Origin: Epiperipatus broadwayi
Lineage: Eukaryota > Onychophora > Udeonychophora > Euonychophora > Peripatidae
Assembly (NCBI GenBank): GCA_028023455.1
Contig: JAQFVV010012476.1
Span: 4,543,055 to 4,607,054, forward strand
Length of the DNA stretch: 64,000 nucleotides
Direction: 5' to 3'
Under the pieces are notes generated by a model, which made no database searches, had not been told where the DNA came from, and saw nothing but the letters and a program-made list of their open reading frames with translations. Numbering within the stretch: the stretch's first letter is position 1; every line of letters starts with the position of its first letter. Below, in pieces: positions 1 through 12,699 of this stretch. Both the position numbers and the translations under genes were made by a program.

Positions 1-1919
1 GTAAAAATAATGCTAATATCTCTTAATAAATATAATAATTATTAATTGATGTATAAAACTAGTAAGATCTTACTTCATCAAATATAGCCTGAAATAAATA
101 ATAAAATAAGACTATACAACATTTTAATGGTATACATATAGTGAATATTATGTGAACGTCTAAATATTATCATGAATTATAATGCATAAAATATGTTAAG
201 CAAGAATACATAAAACAAGTAAACAATAAATTCTAAATACATAAAATTATAATTCTAAATTATAACCAGTTTACCCAAATTTTAAATTATCGAAGTTCCT
301 TATCATGGAGGTTTCACCATTTTATCTGGACACAGTTTTGCAAGCATATAATGTTTCTCCATTTTTTGGCAATACACCAACCTAAAATAGATACAAAGCA
401 TAAAAAATTATTTTGCATACAATTTTTTTAAACATATACAGATACATTAATAATGGCCATTTAATTTCACAAAATATTTAAATATATAAGTCAGATTTAT
501 ATGAAGAGTTTTTTTTTTTATTTATTCATTCTAATTAGTATATTCAAATATAGAGGTCCAGGAGCAAATATTTCGTTCTACCAAAGCAGGTTTCCTTCCA
601 CAAAAAAGGAGAGCAGGATTCAGGTTTACACATTCACATTTTAAGCAGTAATAATACTCATCAAGCATATGGCAAAGAAAGTTTTATTAAAATTAATGAC
701 ATTTAATTTTTAACCATAATTTACTAGAAATTATGACAGACTTTAAACATATTTCCTCTTATTTGGTTTCTTTTAAGCATAAAATTGAAGTATAAACAGT
801 ATTTTTTTCTTCCTTTCTTCTCACAATAAGGGCAATAAATAACTAATTATTAAAAGCAAATAAAAACATCATTTTTGAATTTAACATGAAAAGTTCATTC
901 ATCTTATATTCATAGTTCATTTATTAAAAGAAATAAATTTATCCAAGAGAATATTGAAATGATATATTTTAAAATAACAAAATAAAGCATTTAAAATCTT
1001 TGAAAATTTTATTTTTCTTTTAAATATTAAAGTACTCCTTTTAAATCATTACTGAGCTATCATAAATATTGTAAAATATGAGTTCCCAATAATTTTATTT
1101 CTCAGATAAAATGAACATTATATTTATAATAATGTTCATGATATTTAAAATAATGAAAATTTTCTATGTGAGCAGGACATGCCACAAGTAATTACCATGA
1201 TATACCAGTATTGAATAGATATATTTCATCAACTAAGAGTAAATAATTGTTTGACATCTTCCTTTTCTTTTCCTTTTTAAATAGTGTTGTCTTTTGGATT
1301 CCCACTGACATCAGTTTAAACTTCGGCAACTGAATTTGAAATGTCTCAGGGATACATGTTACTTTAAAATAAAATAATTTAAAATTTTGAACATATAATT
1401 AATTCTGTAACTGAGACATAATCAAATTTCTTTCTCCATGTCTGTTTTTCTGCTAGAAGTTTAGTAGCTTGTAATATTTTCCATAGTTTGTATTGTGTGA
1501 AATTTTTGTGCACCTAATCATGTATTTTTGACCGATGGGTAAACATATTTCTTGTACATCAATTAATCTTCCAACCTTAGGGATTAAATATCAATTTTCT
1601 ATCTGTTAGAATTAAACTAAAAATACAAACACATTTACATATTTTTTCAGATGTCTTAATTAATACATGTTGTCTGAAATAATTATTTTAAAAAACTAAA
1701 ATTATTACAGTAAAATGAAAAAAACATAATGAAAAAAAAAATTATTTAAAAAAAAATTACATCACTCTTTTAAAACTATTATATAGCTCTATCAATTAAA
1801 AGTTCACTAGGGTTTAACTTAATATTTTAATTAAATCAATGATATTTCAAAATGACATTCATCATTATAAAATAATGACATGTAAACTAAAATTAATAAA
1901 TACCAGCACACTCACACAC
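1..1919. other. AT-rich region without recognisable gene
   Basis: No open frame longer than background, no RNA gene and no clear repeat was recognised. The stretch is AT-rich with many short A and T runs. A small imperfect hairpin (TGAACATTAT / ATAATGTTCA) sits near 1110-1140. It is probably intergenic or intronic DNA. Confidence 0.5.
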
Positions 1920-1931
1920 ATGTACACTCAA

Positions 1932-2519
1932 CATCACATGATCACTAGTCTGGGGATATTGGATGAGTAGGCACGAGATAGGGATTTTATGCACAAGCCT
2001 TCTGGTATTCATTGATTACTCTGGTTGGCACTGAGTGGCACTACTGTATGGAGAGTTTTGCCTGTTAATAACAGTAATGTGCTAGTATAAGATAGTGATC
2101 ATGTGATGATTAATGGATTAACACTAATCCTGCCTAATAGAATAGTGGTGGCTATTGTTGTTAAAGAGCCAAAGACACCAAAATGTATGGGTGCTGAACT
2201 GAGTTCAGATCCATATGACTATATAAGCTATTGAGCTTAGATTGAAAATATTTTTGTGTTTTCAATTTCAATCTCATAGTTTTGTAGTTAAGTAGAGATA
2301 AACGGTGGGTGCTGGAGGGTTGCATTAGATCCTAAGATCTAGGTGCAGTGCTCTCAGATCCAAAGCTCCTCACTGATGAAGGCCACAAGCCAGAAACTAG
2401 TCTGGGGATATTGGATGAGTAGACACTAGATAGAGATTTTATGCACAAGCCTCTGGCATCCATTGGTTATTCTGGTGGGCACTGAGTGGCACTACTGTAT
2501 GGGGAGTTTTGCCTGTTTT
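1932..2519 (+). mobile_element. CACATGATC-family foldback repeat, compound copy with 12-bp direct repeats
   Basis: The unit begins CATCACATGATCAC at 1932. It then carries the family body (GTCTGGGGATATTGGATGAG) and a reverse-complement terminus GTGATCATGTGATG ending at 2108. About 170 bp of other sequence follows, then a second copy of the right half from about 2330 to 2519 ending GAGTTTTGCCTG. The 12-bp word ATGTACACTCAA lies immediately before 1932 (1920-1931) and again at 2520-2531, so the whole 588-bp block looks like one insertion. No coding capacity is seen. The family occurs at least six more times in the window. Confidence 0.6.
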
Positions 2520-2689
2520 AATGTACACTCAAATTGTTTCGCTTGAAAATTAACAACTATTTTAATACTAATAACCAAATCTTTGTGTTTTACATTAACT
2601 AATCTTGCTTTATCTTTACCTATGGTGTTGTGTAATTTCATATGATATAAGATATTTTTGTATGAAGTAATGCAATGCAATGTTATTTT

Positions 2690-3020
2690 GCATTATGTTT
2701 GTGATGTGCCAATGTGTGGTCTAAGGTTGTTTAGTGTGATGCGATTTTATGTGGTACAGTAAGGCATGATGCAATGTAAAGCAAAGCAGTGTAATGTGTT
2801 GTCTTGTGATGTTATTTTATGTAATACCATTGTTTGTGATGGTTTATGCTGCACTGTACTGTGATAGCAGGGTCAAGGTGTTATATGATGTGATGTAATG
2901 CAATCTGATTTGACGGAGTGTGGTATTATGTTATCAAGATGGTGTTGTGTTTTAAAATGTGGTGTGGTGTGATGTATGTGGTGTGGTATTAAGGTTTGTG
3001 GAACAATTTGTTGTTGATGA
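2690..3020. repeat. Degenerate TGATG/TGTGATG-rich low-complexity tract
   Basis: The plus strand is unusually rich in G and T and made of imperfect TGATG, TGTGATG and GTGGTGTG words for about 330 bp. Intact LINE-E copies on the minus strand end in the same GTGATGTGATGTGATG motif (34.7 and 63.4 kb). This tract directly abuts a LINE-E-like 3' end at about 3025, so it may be an expanded and decayed LINE tail. Confidence 0.45.
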
Positions 3021-3024
3021 AAAA

Positions 3025-3790
3025 CATCTCCTTAATGAAGTCACAAGTTTCTATGCACACCTTTAAACCTAGTCAGCCATTCTACATATTTCCTAACTTT
3101 GAACCATTTAAACACCAGACAAAACTAATTTATTATTTATTATTCAACTACTTTTCAGATGTGTTTCAATTCTCTACTTTTCACATTCTTTTTAATAAAA
3201 TCTAGTTCATAAGGTTCACTTTTCAGTCCTTGTATTCCCCAGATTTTTTATAGAGACTTAAAAACACACCTTGGATTCTTTATGTTTTTCAGTCTCATTA
3301 CCGCTAAATTTCCCCCACTCTTCAGAAAATTTATCCTCATTCTTTTTCTACATTCTACAAATGTCATGTGATATAAAATAGCTCCTTAAACAAAAGCAGA
3401 AGTTTCCACTTATAGGCTAAATCTCATTAGCCAAGTTATAACATTTCTTCTCTCAGAACTTTTTATATATCCCAATAAACTCATTTTCTTTTTAATCCTT
3501 ATTGCAGAATTATTTCTCTAGCTTTAATTACTATTCTTTTTTTTCTACCTCATTTTAATAAAATTTTGGTGCAAATATTCTCTTACCCTGTCCAAATATT
3601 TTTTACTTTTTGTTAAAGATGTAAACAAAAAAAATCATAAAATCTTTACCTCTTTTACTTTATTTTTAAATTTTTTCCACTCTCTTTCAGTACTCTATCT
3701 TTATATAAATTTCATCTACAATCCAACCCTTATTCTATTTCTGCCTTCTTTTTCTAGTAATTAAAGCTTCTGCTCTAAAATTTAAAAAAA
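3025..3790 (-). mobile_element. Old, decayed LINE-E copy (3' end and pyrimidine-rich remainder)
   Basis: Positions 3028-3105 (TCTCCTTAATGAAGTCA through AGTCAGCCATTC) align by eye with the LINE-E 3' end seen at 63.44 and 35.62 kb (TCTCCTTAAACGAAGTCA through GTTAGCCACTTT). The rest of the stretch is C/T-rich on the plus strand, as minus-strand LINE-E copies are, but is too diverged to map to domains. No open frame survives. Confidence 0.35.
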
Positions 3791-3818
3791 AATGAAATAA
3801 CTTTAATGCTTGGGTGTT

Positions 3819-4111
3819 AAGCTAATAAACATCACATGACCACCACTTTTTATGCTTGTGTATAACTGTTTCAAAACAGGCAAAATTCACTATATGTATT
3901 GCCACACACAACAAGCTAGAGTAATTAATGGATGCCAGAAGACTTGTGCATAAAATCCCTATCTAGTGCTTACTCATCCACAAGCCAGAAACTAGTCTGG
4001 GGATATTGGATGAGTGGGCACTAGATAGGGATTTTATGCACAAGTCATCTGGCATCCATTGATTACTCTAGCTTGTTGTGTGTGGCAATACATATAGTGA
4101 GTTTTGCCTGT
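3819..4111. mobile_element. CACATGATC-family perfect foldback copy with 17-bp direct repeats
   Basis: Two arms, 3873-3980 and 4007-4114, are reverse complements of each other along about 108 bp each and enclose a 26-bp loop containing AAACTAGTCTGGGG. The left side also holds the family start CATCACATGACCACC. The exact 17-bp word TTTAATGCTTGGGTGTT occurs at 3802-3818 and again at 4112-4128, which reads as a target-site duplication. A direct repeat this long is unusual for DNA transposons with terminal inverted repeats. Confidence 0.7.
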
Positions 4112-4249
4112 TTTAATGCTTGGGTGTTCATAAGAAGTTAAGGTAATGAGAGGGCCAAAACTAGAATCAATTCTGGGAACCTTAGACCCAGTCTGACATT
4201 ATACCATTAAACCATAGAGGGCATCTCCTGCCTTTGGTCAATTAACAAA

Positions 4250-4540
4250 GCTTCCTTTAGTGTTACCATATTTTTATTTATATTAGTTTTTCATTTTATA
4301 TAATTACAACCTTTTTTTCATATTCCTTTTCTACAGGTGCACTTCTTTTTTTAACTTAATTTTCTATTCTTTTTACTATCTTCATAGTTATGCATCTGTA
4401 ACATATTTTCTACCCATTTGTCTTATTTCTTTTATAAATACATGGATAAGTTATCTATTAATTCTACGTATTGTAAAACCTTTTTTATCTAATGTGTTTG
4501 CTGTCCTTTTCACATTCCCCATTAGCAAAAATTATATTCA
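4250..4540. other. Pyrimidine-rich stretch, unassigned
   Basis: C/T-skewed sequence similar in composition to minus-strand LINE-E copies, but no aligned segment could be recognised. No open frame is seen. It may be an unrecognisable LINE remnant or simple AT-rich DNA. Confidence 0.2.
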
Positions 4541-4777
4541 GTGCTGCCACCAATAATCACCAATAACAAGGTAGAATAAATAGTTTGCTTCTGAAAAGTA
4601 CTTTGTAAAATAAAACCAGTTAAGTTTTTTTATTATTATTAAGAAGAGTTTTCCACCAAAAAAAACATTATGATTCTTGTACTATAGTCAATTCATGATT
4701 TTTGACTGTCATCCAGTTATTATAGAAACATCTTGAATGCTCTTACTATCACCAACACTTCAAAAATCTGGGATATA

Positions 4778-5044
4778 AACAACCTCTGTGATAAATGCTT
4801 AGCCAGAGAAAGGCATTTAAATATCTCTGTCAGGAAACCCCCCCCCCCCAACCTCTAACCAATGTTTTTATGCTTTGGCACTCCTCAGAGAAACACCAGG
4901 GTATCTTCAGACACTAAATCTAGCACCTCTCTGAGGAGTGCCAAAGCACAACACCATTGATCAGAGATTTGGGGGGGGGGGAGGTTTCCTGACAGAGATA
5001 TTTTAAATGCTTTCTCTGGCTAAACATTTATCACAAAGCTTGTT
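4778..5044. mobile_element. Foldback element with ~113-bp arms and C/G homopolymers
   Basis: The left arm 4778-4890 and right arm 4929-5044 are near-perfect reverse complements, with a 38-bp loop. The left arm has a run of about 11 C and the right arm a matching run of about 12 G. These are conspicuous in such AT-rich DNA. Clear shared words are ATATCTCTGTCAGGAAACC and GCTTTGGCACTCCTCAGAG. No coding capacity and no convincing target-site duplication were found. Confidence 0.7.
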
Positions 5045-5579
5045 GAGCAATTGGCAATGCTCATTGTTTATAACTTACAAGCTTAAAAGAATAGGATCAT
5101 GTGATCTATGACTCTATTTTTTAATTGACTATTTAGAGACAATCTCTAGTTTAAGAAATAATTAATATTATCATTACTCTATTTACAGTGGATGGTATCA
5201 AAGTTGTGGAGAAAGTACGTTTAACACTTATAAATCTTCGCAAAGTTTCTCAGAACTTTAAAATCACCTCCTTTTCTTTTCTCCCTTCCTTTTTTTAAAT
5301 AATTAGATAACAGAAATAAAATATAATAATCAAATTAATGATTAAAACTGGCACATGTTAATACCTACAGGATCATTTACAACAAATTAATTTAAAAGTG
5401 AGCGATATTATAAAAAGGACCAATGCATATGAGTTGTTATTATGCTTTGGATTTAAACATTATGAAAAGACATTTGATTTTATAAGCATTTCTTCAGTGA
5501 CTAAACCATTGAATTATCAAAATATAAACTCAGGGTGTATCGTATTCCAAAAAAAATTCATCAAAATACAACAGCAATG

Positions 5580-5738
5580 ATTAGCTTGTGAGTAGACACT
5601 AGATAGGGATTTTATGCACAAGCCTTCTGGCATCCATTGATTACTCTGGCTTGCACTGAGTGGCACTACTAGATGGAGAGTTTTGCCTGTTTTAATAACA
5701 GTTATGAGCAAGCATAAGAAATGGTGATCATGTGACTA
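5580..5738 (+). mobile_element. CACATGATC-family copy, right half
   Basis: It contains GATTTTATGCACAAGCC, CATCCATTGATTACTCTGG, GAGAGTTTTGCCTGTTTT and the far terminus GGTGATCATGTGAC. The left half of the family is missing. This copy shows that the family extends past GCCTGTTTT into a reverse-complement terminus. Confidence 0.6.
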
Positions 5739-5924
5739 TATCTCCAAAAAAATTTACAGTAGTTTTGTAAGAAGTATTTTATTTACTAAAATGGGAAACC
5801 AAGGGAGTACAAGTAAATGAAGATTATTTAAGTCATCTAGATTATTCAGATAAAGCAATTTTTTTAATATAAGGGACTTTCTACCTAGATTTTTAAGCTC
5901 TATTCAGTCATTCATTATATTAAT

Positions 5925-6240
5925 ATAACCGCTACACATCACCACATACATGTGAAAAAGATAAATGATTTCCAATACATGTATTTTGAGCTGAACCAGC
6001 ACTCTTAAGTCGATTTGTATCATCATTTCCCATATATATAAAATTAGTGATTGGTTTTATATTAAGATAGAAAATCTATAAACTTTAATAGACAGGTTTC
6101 AATTCTCTCCACTCTCCAACTCTTCAACCATCTATATCATTAAAAATCTGATAATGGATTGCTCAAAGCTTTTGTTGATGCCATTATTACTATCATACCC
6201 ATGTTGACCTTAAGTCACTCTGACTCTTCATATGTAAGAC
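5925..6240 (-). repeat. Dispersed repeat R3, minus-strand copy
   Basis: The reverse complement matches plus-strand copies at 39.7 and 41.3 kb: the GTAGCGGTT end, a GGAAATGATGAT block, ATTAAGATAGAAAATC, a GGTTGAAGAGTTGGAG block and AAGGTCAACATGG. No open frame is present. The family's other end carries a tRNA B-box-like word, so a SINE origin is possible. Confidence 0.5.
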
Positions 6241-6324
6241 CTTAATATATCCATTTAAATACACAGAAGATTGATGGGCAGAATACAGGTTTAATATGTA
6301 ATATTTAAATAGAAGTATAGTATG

Positions 6325-6420
6325 TATAGGTAAGCTAGATGTAATTAAAGGAGATTTGAATCCATACTTCATGTAGCTTAAAAGTCTGGGTTCAAATCCT
6401 CTTTAATTACATTTATCTTG
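6325..6420. repeat. Small inverted repeat with tRNA-B-box-like words
   Basis: AGATGTAATTAAAGGAGATT at about 6337 faces the reverse complement AATCCTCTTTAATTACATTT at about 6395. The right arm includes GGGTTCAAATCC, which matches a tRNA B box. A related word in the opposite orientation (GGATTTGAACCC) is at about 42,626 with the same AGATGTAATTAGAGG flank. This is probably a fragment of a tRNA-derived repeat. Confidence 0.4.
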
Positions 6421-6449
6421 TATTTAAAAGTATTTTTTATATAAATAAG

Positions 6450-7145
6450 TCTGAAAGCTTCAGAAATGTTGCAGCAAGTGTTATTAGGAGAAAGGAAGAA
6501 ATTGGGATCACAGATATATGCTAAAAAGTCTAAAATGATGTTCAATCGATTTTCTCAACAGAAAAAAATAATGATTGGTAACAAAGAGTTAATGGGGAAA
6601 TTAATCATAGAATTAAACATAGATGGAGTGATTTTGGTAGAAATAAATTAATAGTAAAAGGAAATATGCATACATTTAAAAATGAATTTTTATTTAATAC
6701 ATATGTTTTACCTGTTTTACTTATGGATCTGAGACTTGGACACATAAGAGAAGAGCAATACGGAGATTTCAGGCCACTCAATAAAGTATGGAGAGACATA
6801 TGTTAAAAGTAACAAGAAAGTATCAAAATGAAATATATGATTTAGAAAACAATCAAGGTGTTACTGAAATCATTTAAAGAATTAACAAACTGAAGTGGAG
6901 TTGGATTGAACATGTTGTTAGAAAAGATAGTAATAGATAGATAGTTAAAATCTTAAACCAGATTCTAAGAGATATTAAACGACCTACAAAGAGATCATGT
7001 GGGAAATGGATGGAGGAAATAAGGAAGTGTGCCTGAGTGATGTGGATAGGAAAAGATAAAGATAAGAGAAGATGAATTGAAATTGGGGAGACTCATCCTG
7101 AAGTGAATCAATAATGGTTAAAAATGATTATGATAATGGAGCTAT
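6450..7145 (+). pseudogene. RTE-like LINE, 3' fragment of ORF2
   Basis: Conceptual translation with frameshifts gives words typical of the end of RTE-type ORF2: KSKMMFN, HRWSDFGRNK, NTYVLPVL followed by a degraded YGSETW (as ...LMDLRLGH in another frame), then INKLKWSWIEHVVRK and KRPTKRSCGKWMEEIRKCA. The intact protein would be a reverse transcriptase with an APE endonuclease. Only the thumb and C-terminal part remains here, with several stops and frame changes. It ends in ATGATTATGATAATGG, a short ATGATG-like tail. Related fragments lie at 24.5 and 59.0 kb. Assignment to RTE is from motif recognition, not from a search. Confidence 0.55.
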
Positions 7146-7725
7146 ATAAAGTTAAGTTTAGGTAAAGCTAAAAATGTGTATAGCAAATTAAATTATAACA
7201 TGTGCTATGCATGTCCTATTCACTTGAAAAAAGTTAATGGATGGTTCTGATACGATTAAGCTAAGATGAAAAATGCACGGATAAAAACTTGAAAATGTAT
7301 ATATATAAATTGGATTGCATTTATTTTTAGTAGTTCTATAATGTAATGTTTGTCTATTTAGGAAAAAATAAGTTATCATTCATTTTAAAAACAAAAATTA
7401 ACAAGCTAGCATAAGTTGATGAATAAAAAAAAATTGATATTCTATGATCAGGAAATATAAAATTGGATATGTTATTCCTGAAGGAAACATGGCCAAAATT
7501 TTTTTGAATGACAAACATGTGTATCTGAAAGATACATTCATTAATAATATGGGCTAAAATGCACAAATAAATTTAAAAATACTACAAATTTGCCTTTATT
7601 ATTTCTTTATAATAACATGCATTTTTTCAAATTTATTTTAAAATTACAATCTAGAAATAATTAAGTAAATAAACATAAAAATATAAAGGTTGCAGACAAA
7701 ATTTGCAACTATGATCACATATATT

Positions 7726-7728
<3 letters not shown>

Positions 7729-7779
<51 letters not shown>
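7729..7779. repeat. (TA)n microsatellite
   Basis: About 50 bp of uninterrupted TA dinucleotides in otherwise unremarkable AT-rich DNA. Nothing else was recognised between 7146 and 8350. Confidence 0.95.
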
Positions 7780-7782
<3 letters not shown>

Positions 7783-8350
7783 TCACTAATATCTGTTGAA
7801 ATGTGATAATGATACACTGCAACTTTGGTTTATTATATTTATATAAACATGATTTTTTTTACTTCTTTTTAGTTGCAATCTAAAAATTATTTTCATAACT
7901 ATACCAACATTGATTTCCAAGTTTGCAGTATCTCTCAGATAAAATATACTTTAAGTATCACATATCTTCATGAAGTATGTGTTACAACCAAACTGTCATC
8001 TCAAATATTATGCTTTAACATGAGCCATATTTAAATGCACTGCTCGTCATAGCCTTGAAGTTAAACACCTGATTATATGTAATAACATTTAAGAAAAGAG
8101 TTTGAAACTCTCGGATCAACCAACATCTTTGAAGAATCAATACTATACATAACCAAAGAAAATCTGCCACCATCAAAATCAATTATTAGCCAACAAATTC
8201 TAGACTTTTATGGAAGTCTGGTAAAAGTTATCTATTTAGGTACCAAATTATTTAACTAAAATTGATATTATTCAGGTAGTGCAGCTTTGCAAAATTAGAT
8301 GTATTTTCAAAATAGTCAAAATAAAAAATATAATGTCACATTTTATTACA

Positions 8351-8609
<259 letters not shown>

Positions 8610-8924
8610 GTTTTAAAGGTAACTTTATTCAAAAACAAGTGGTTACATTGGTTGTTGATTCAACATAGTGTTATACACAGGTTTACACAGTTATTACATT
8701 ACAGTCTGTATGTTTGATTAGAGTCTCTTTGCACTTAAAAATTGTCTTTTTAGAACTTAGATAGTGGCTTTCACAATGTTTTAGATTTTTCAACACTTAA
8801 TGAAATATTTATTGTCAAAGTTTATGTACAATATAAATCAATGATCCTGGTTTCAGTAATTTTTCCATGTTCTTGCAACACTGAATTTCATGTTTGCCTC
8901 TGTCCTTTTCTATTATATCCTTTA

Positions 8925-9659
8925 TTATAAAGTGGCCTGAATTTTAAAAAGAGACCATGTTGCTGCAAAGATATCAGGTGGTGCAATGATACTGTCTCTT
9001 TCTTTTATTTTTTGCAATTTGTTCTTATAGGTGTTAGGGTGCCTTCTTGTGTTGTTGCCCAGTGTAAAAGTGCATCTGGTACACCATAATGCATATAGGC
9101 TGAAAGTGGCTGCCCTAATGGTGGGTATTCCATTATTTTTGAATGTTTGTAGAATCTCATCTATTGTTGTTCCATTTTTCCTATATCCGCCAACCATCAT
9201 CTGTCTTACTTTTTCAAGTCCTGAACAATTATGTATGAAATGGTCCTGTGTTTCCTCATCCCTGTGACACAGCATACGCAAGGGATCTATATTTATATAG
9301 AATCTTCTGTATCTAATAAAATGACTTGTAGGTAGTGCTTTCAAATTGACTTTAATTATGAAATCGTAAAATTTTGGTTCCAGGTACCATTTCCTAAATT
9401 TTTTGAGTAATTGGCTGTTATCAATTCCCAATACAGATATTTGCTTATTCTCAGATTGTTTTTGTGTTAGGAAATCATGTATTTGCCAATAAGTATATTT
9501 TATTGAACTTTTCAGCGTTACTTTGTTTTTGATGCTCTCAATGCTTTCAAGCAATGTAAAGATATAATTGTTTGTAGGTGGTGGACGATCTGTGGGTATG
9601 ATCTCCAGTATTGGTTCAATATCTGGAAATCTTTTGACTATGGCTATTAGCAGATTTAT

Positions 9660-9665
<6 letters not shown>
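8925..9665 (-). pseudogene. Tx1/L1-like ORF2, C-terminal region with Cys/His finger
   Basis: This continues the reverse transcriptase above after a frameshift. The reading frame starts TINLLIAIVKRFPD and ends near KIQATL. It contains a finger of the form CHRDEETQDHFIHNC, the usual nucleic-acid-binding motif near the C terminus of such LINE proteins. About 240 residues are open without a stop, so decay is modest. A nominal start methionine at 9707 is an artefact of the frame change. Confidence 0.7.
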
Positions 9666-10815
<1,150 letters not shown>

Positions 10816-11477
10816 GAAACTGTTCTAATTTTGTATCATATTCTCTGTTTGTTTCATAGAATTATCCACTATATATTATTGTATATATTATTGTTGGTAG
10901 ATCTCTTCCTACATCTGCTTACAGATATTTGTGGGCTTCATAGTATACTCGATTCTGTTCAGCTTTATAATATAGAGCCATTCTTGATATTTACTGTAGG
11001 AGAGCTTGTTTAGATTTAACGTTTTTTTGTTATAAATAAATAATTGTCTATAAAATTTCAAATTAGTTTAACGCATTTTTTCAAGACTTTTACTAGAAGC
11101 AGCTTAGTTATGTTAGTCTCACAGTATTATATATGTTTATGGAAAACGTTCTTTATATATTATTAACCTTCTTGTGGCTTTTATAAGTGGTTATATCCTT
11201 GATTGTATTATAGTGATTAATTATTTTTATGTTTTTGTTCTGAGAAGTTGTAGACTCTAGAAATCAGAATCTGGATATTGTCTAACTCTTGAACTTTGAT
11301 GAATTCTCTAGTCATTTGATTATTATTATTTATTCATTTTTACTATTACTTTTATACTGTTTTTTGTTTTGTTTGTCATGTTTTTAATTCCTCGCTCAAG
11401 ACAATATTGTTTTTTGTACAGAGTTTATATTATTTTAGAATTTACTTGTTTTTTGATTAAATCAAAATTATTATTTA
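10816..11477. other. AT-rich region without recognised features
   Basis: T-rich sequence with no convincing open frame, repeat or RNA gene. It separates the ATT array from the hairpin unit at 11.5 kb. Confidence 0.4.
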
Positions 11478-11498
11478 TTATTGCTATTGTTGTAATTA

Positions 11499-12048
11499 TA
11501 AATTTATTTAATGCACATTGATTACGTAAGTAATATTTACTAAGGCAATAAGCCTAAAGCATGTGTGGTTGAAAATGCGAAGGTAGGAACCTCTATGGGT
11601 CTTAATCACAAGCTTATGCATTGGAAGAAAAGAGGGGAACCCTTCTTTACTTCAACCTACTTTTTATAAAAATAGGTGAAGCTGAAGTGGTTAGATCTGA
11701 GAAAGTGAAGCTATTCAATATTTCACTGATTAAGTCCACAATTACAACTTTAAATTATTGTAGTAGATTTCTAACTATAAGCTCTTTCCATTGACTTGTT
11801 GTAAATCGAAAGATTTCATGAGTACTAATGTATAATAGGAATTGTGGACTTAATCAGTGAAGTATTGAGTAGCTTCACGCTCTCAGATCTAACCACTTTA
11901 GCTTCACCTATTTATATAAAAAGTAGGTTGAAGTAAAGAAAGGTTCCCCTCTTTTCTTCCAATGCATAAACTTGTGGTTAAGACCTATAGGGGTCCCTAC
12001 CTTCACATTTTCAACTGCACATGCTTTAGGCTTATTGCCTTAGTAAAT
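11499..12048. mobile_element. Foldback element with 213-bp arms and 21-bp flanking direct repeat
   Basis: The arms 11,531-11,743 and 11,840-12,052 are near-perfect reverse complements around a 96-bp loop. Shared words include GGCAATAAGCCTAAAGCATG, GTGGTTAGATCTGAGA and GATTAAGTCCACAATT. The 21-bp word starting ATTATTGCTATTG occurs at 11,478-11,498 and 12,049-12,069, which brackets the block like a target-site duplication. It overlaps the last 4 bp of the right arm. There is no coding capacity. A transcript through it would form a very long stem. Confidence 0.7.
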
Positions 12049-12287
12049 ATTATTGCTATTGTTGTAATTTAAATAAAATTGCTTTGGAAATTTATGTTTT
12101 CAAATATAATGATATAAAGTTAGTCTTCACATATGTTTATAATGTAAATCACAAATCTTATTATTATTAATAGAGGTTGTGATGGCAATATTGATTCCTG
12201 GAAATTATATAAAACATTCATAACAATAACTTATCATTTGATTTTTAGATTTCTTATCAGAGCACTCATATATGATAAGCCAATAAA

Positions 12288-12575
12288 CAGCACATGATCA
12301 CTATTTTTATGCTTGCTCTAAACTATTATTAAAACAGGCAAAACTCTCTATATGTATTGCTATGATCTAGGCGAAGTGCTATCAGATCCAAGGCTCCTCA
12401 CTAACAATAGTCACAAGCCAGAAACTAGGTTGGGGATATTGGATGAGCAGGCATTATATGGGGATTTTATGCATAAGCCTTCCGGAATCCATCAATTACT
12501 CTGTTTGTCACAGGATGGCACTGCTGTATGGAGAGTTTTGCCTGTTTTAATAGCACTTGTGATACTAGAACACAT
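12288..12575 (+). mobile_element. CACATGATC-family copy, nearly full length
   Basis: It reads CAGCACATGATCACTATTTT at the left. Then come AAAACAGGCAAAACTCTC (reverse complement of the right-end word), CAGATCCAAGGCTCCTCACT, GGGGATATTGGATGAG, GGGATTTTATGCA and GAGAGTTTTGCCTGTTTT. It is the best copy for seeing the family order. A ~100-residue open frame inside it is fortuitous. Confidence 0.65.
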
Positions 12576-12699
12576 CATAGTATCACTGGATAAATCTTCA
12601 GAAACAAATCACATTTTCCCTAATCAAGTACTGCCACCTTGTGTAAGTTTGAATAATTAGCATATAACAGCAAAAATTACTTAATAAATCAATATACAG

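Noticed and set aside
1932-2108. Classical DNA transposon with terminal inverted repeats CATCACATGATCAC
   Set aside because: This sub-block has inverted ends but no short target-site duplication. The 12-bp direct repeat lies around the larger 1932-2519 block instead. A transposase origin is not excluded for the family but is not supported here.
12352-12660. 102-residue plus-strand frame
   Set aside because: It lies inside a CACATGATC repeat copy, and other copies do not keep the frame open.
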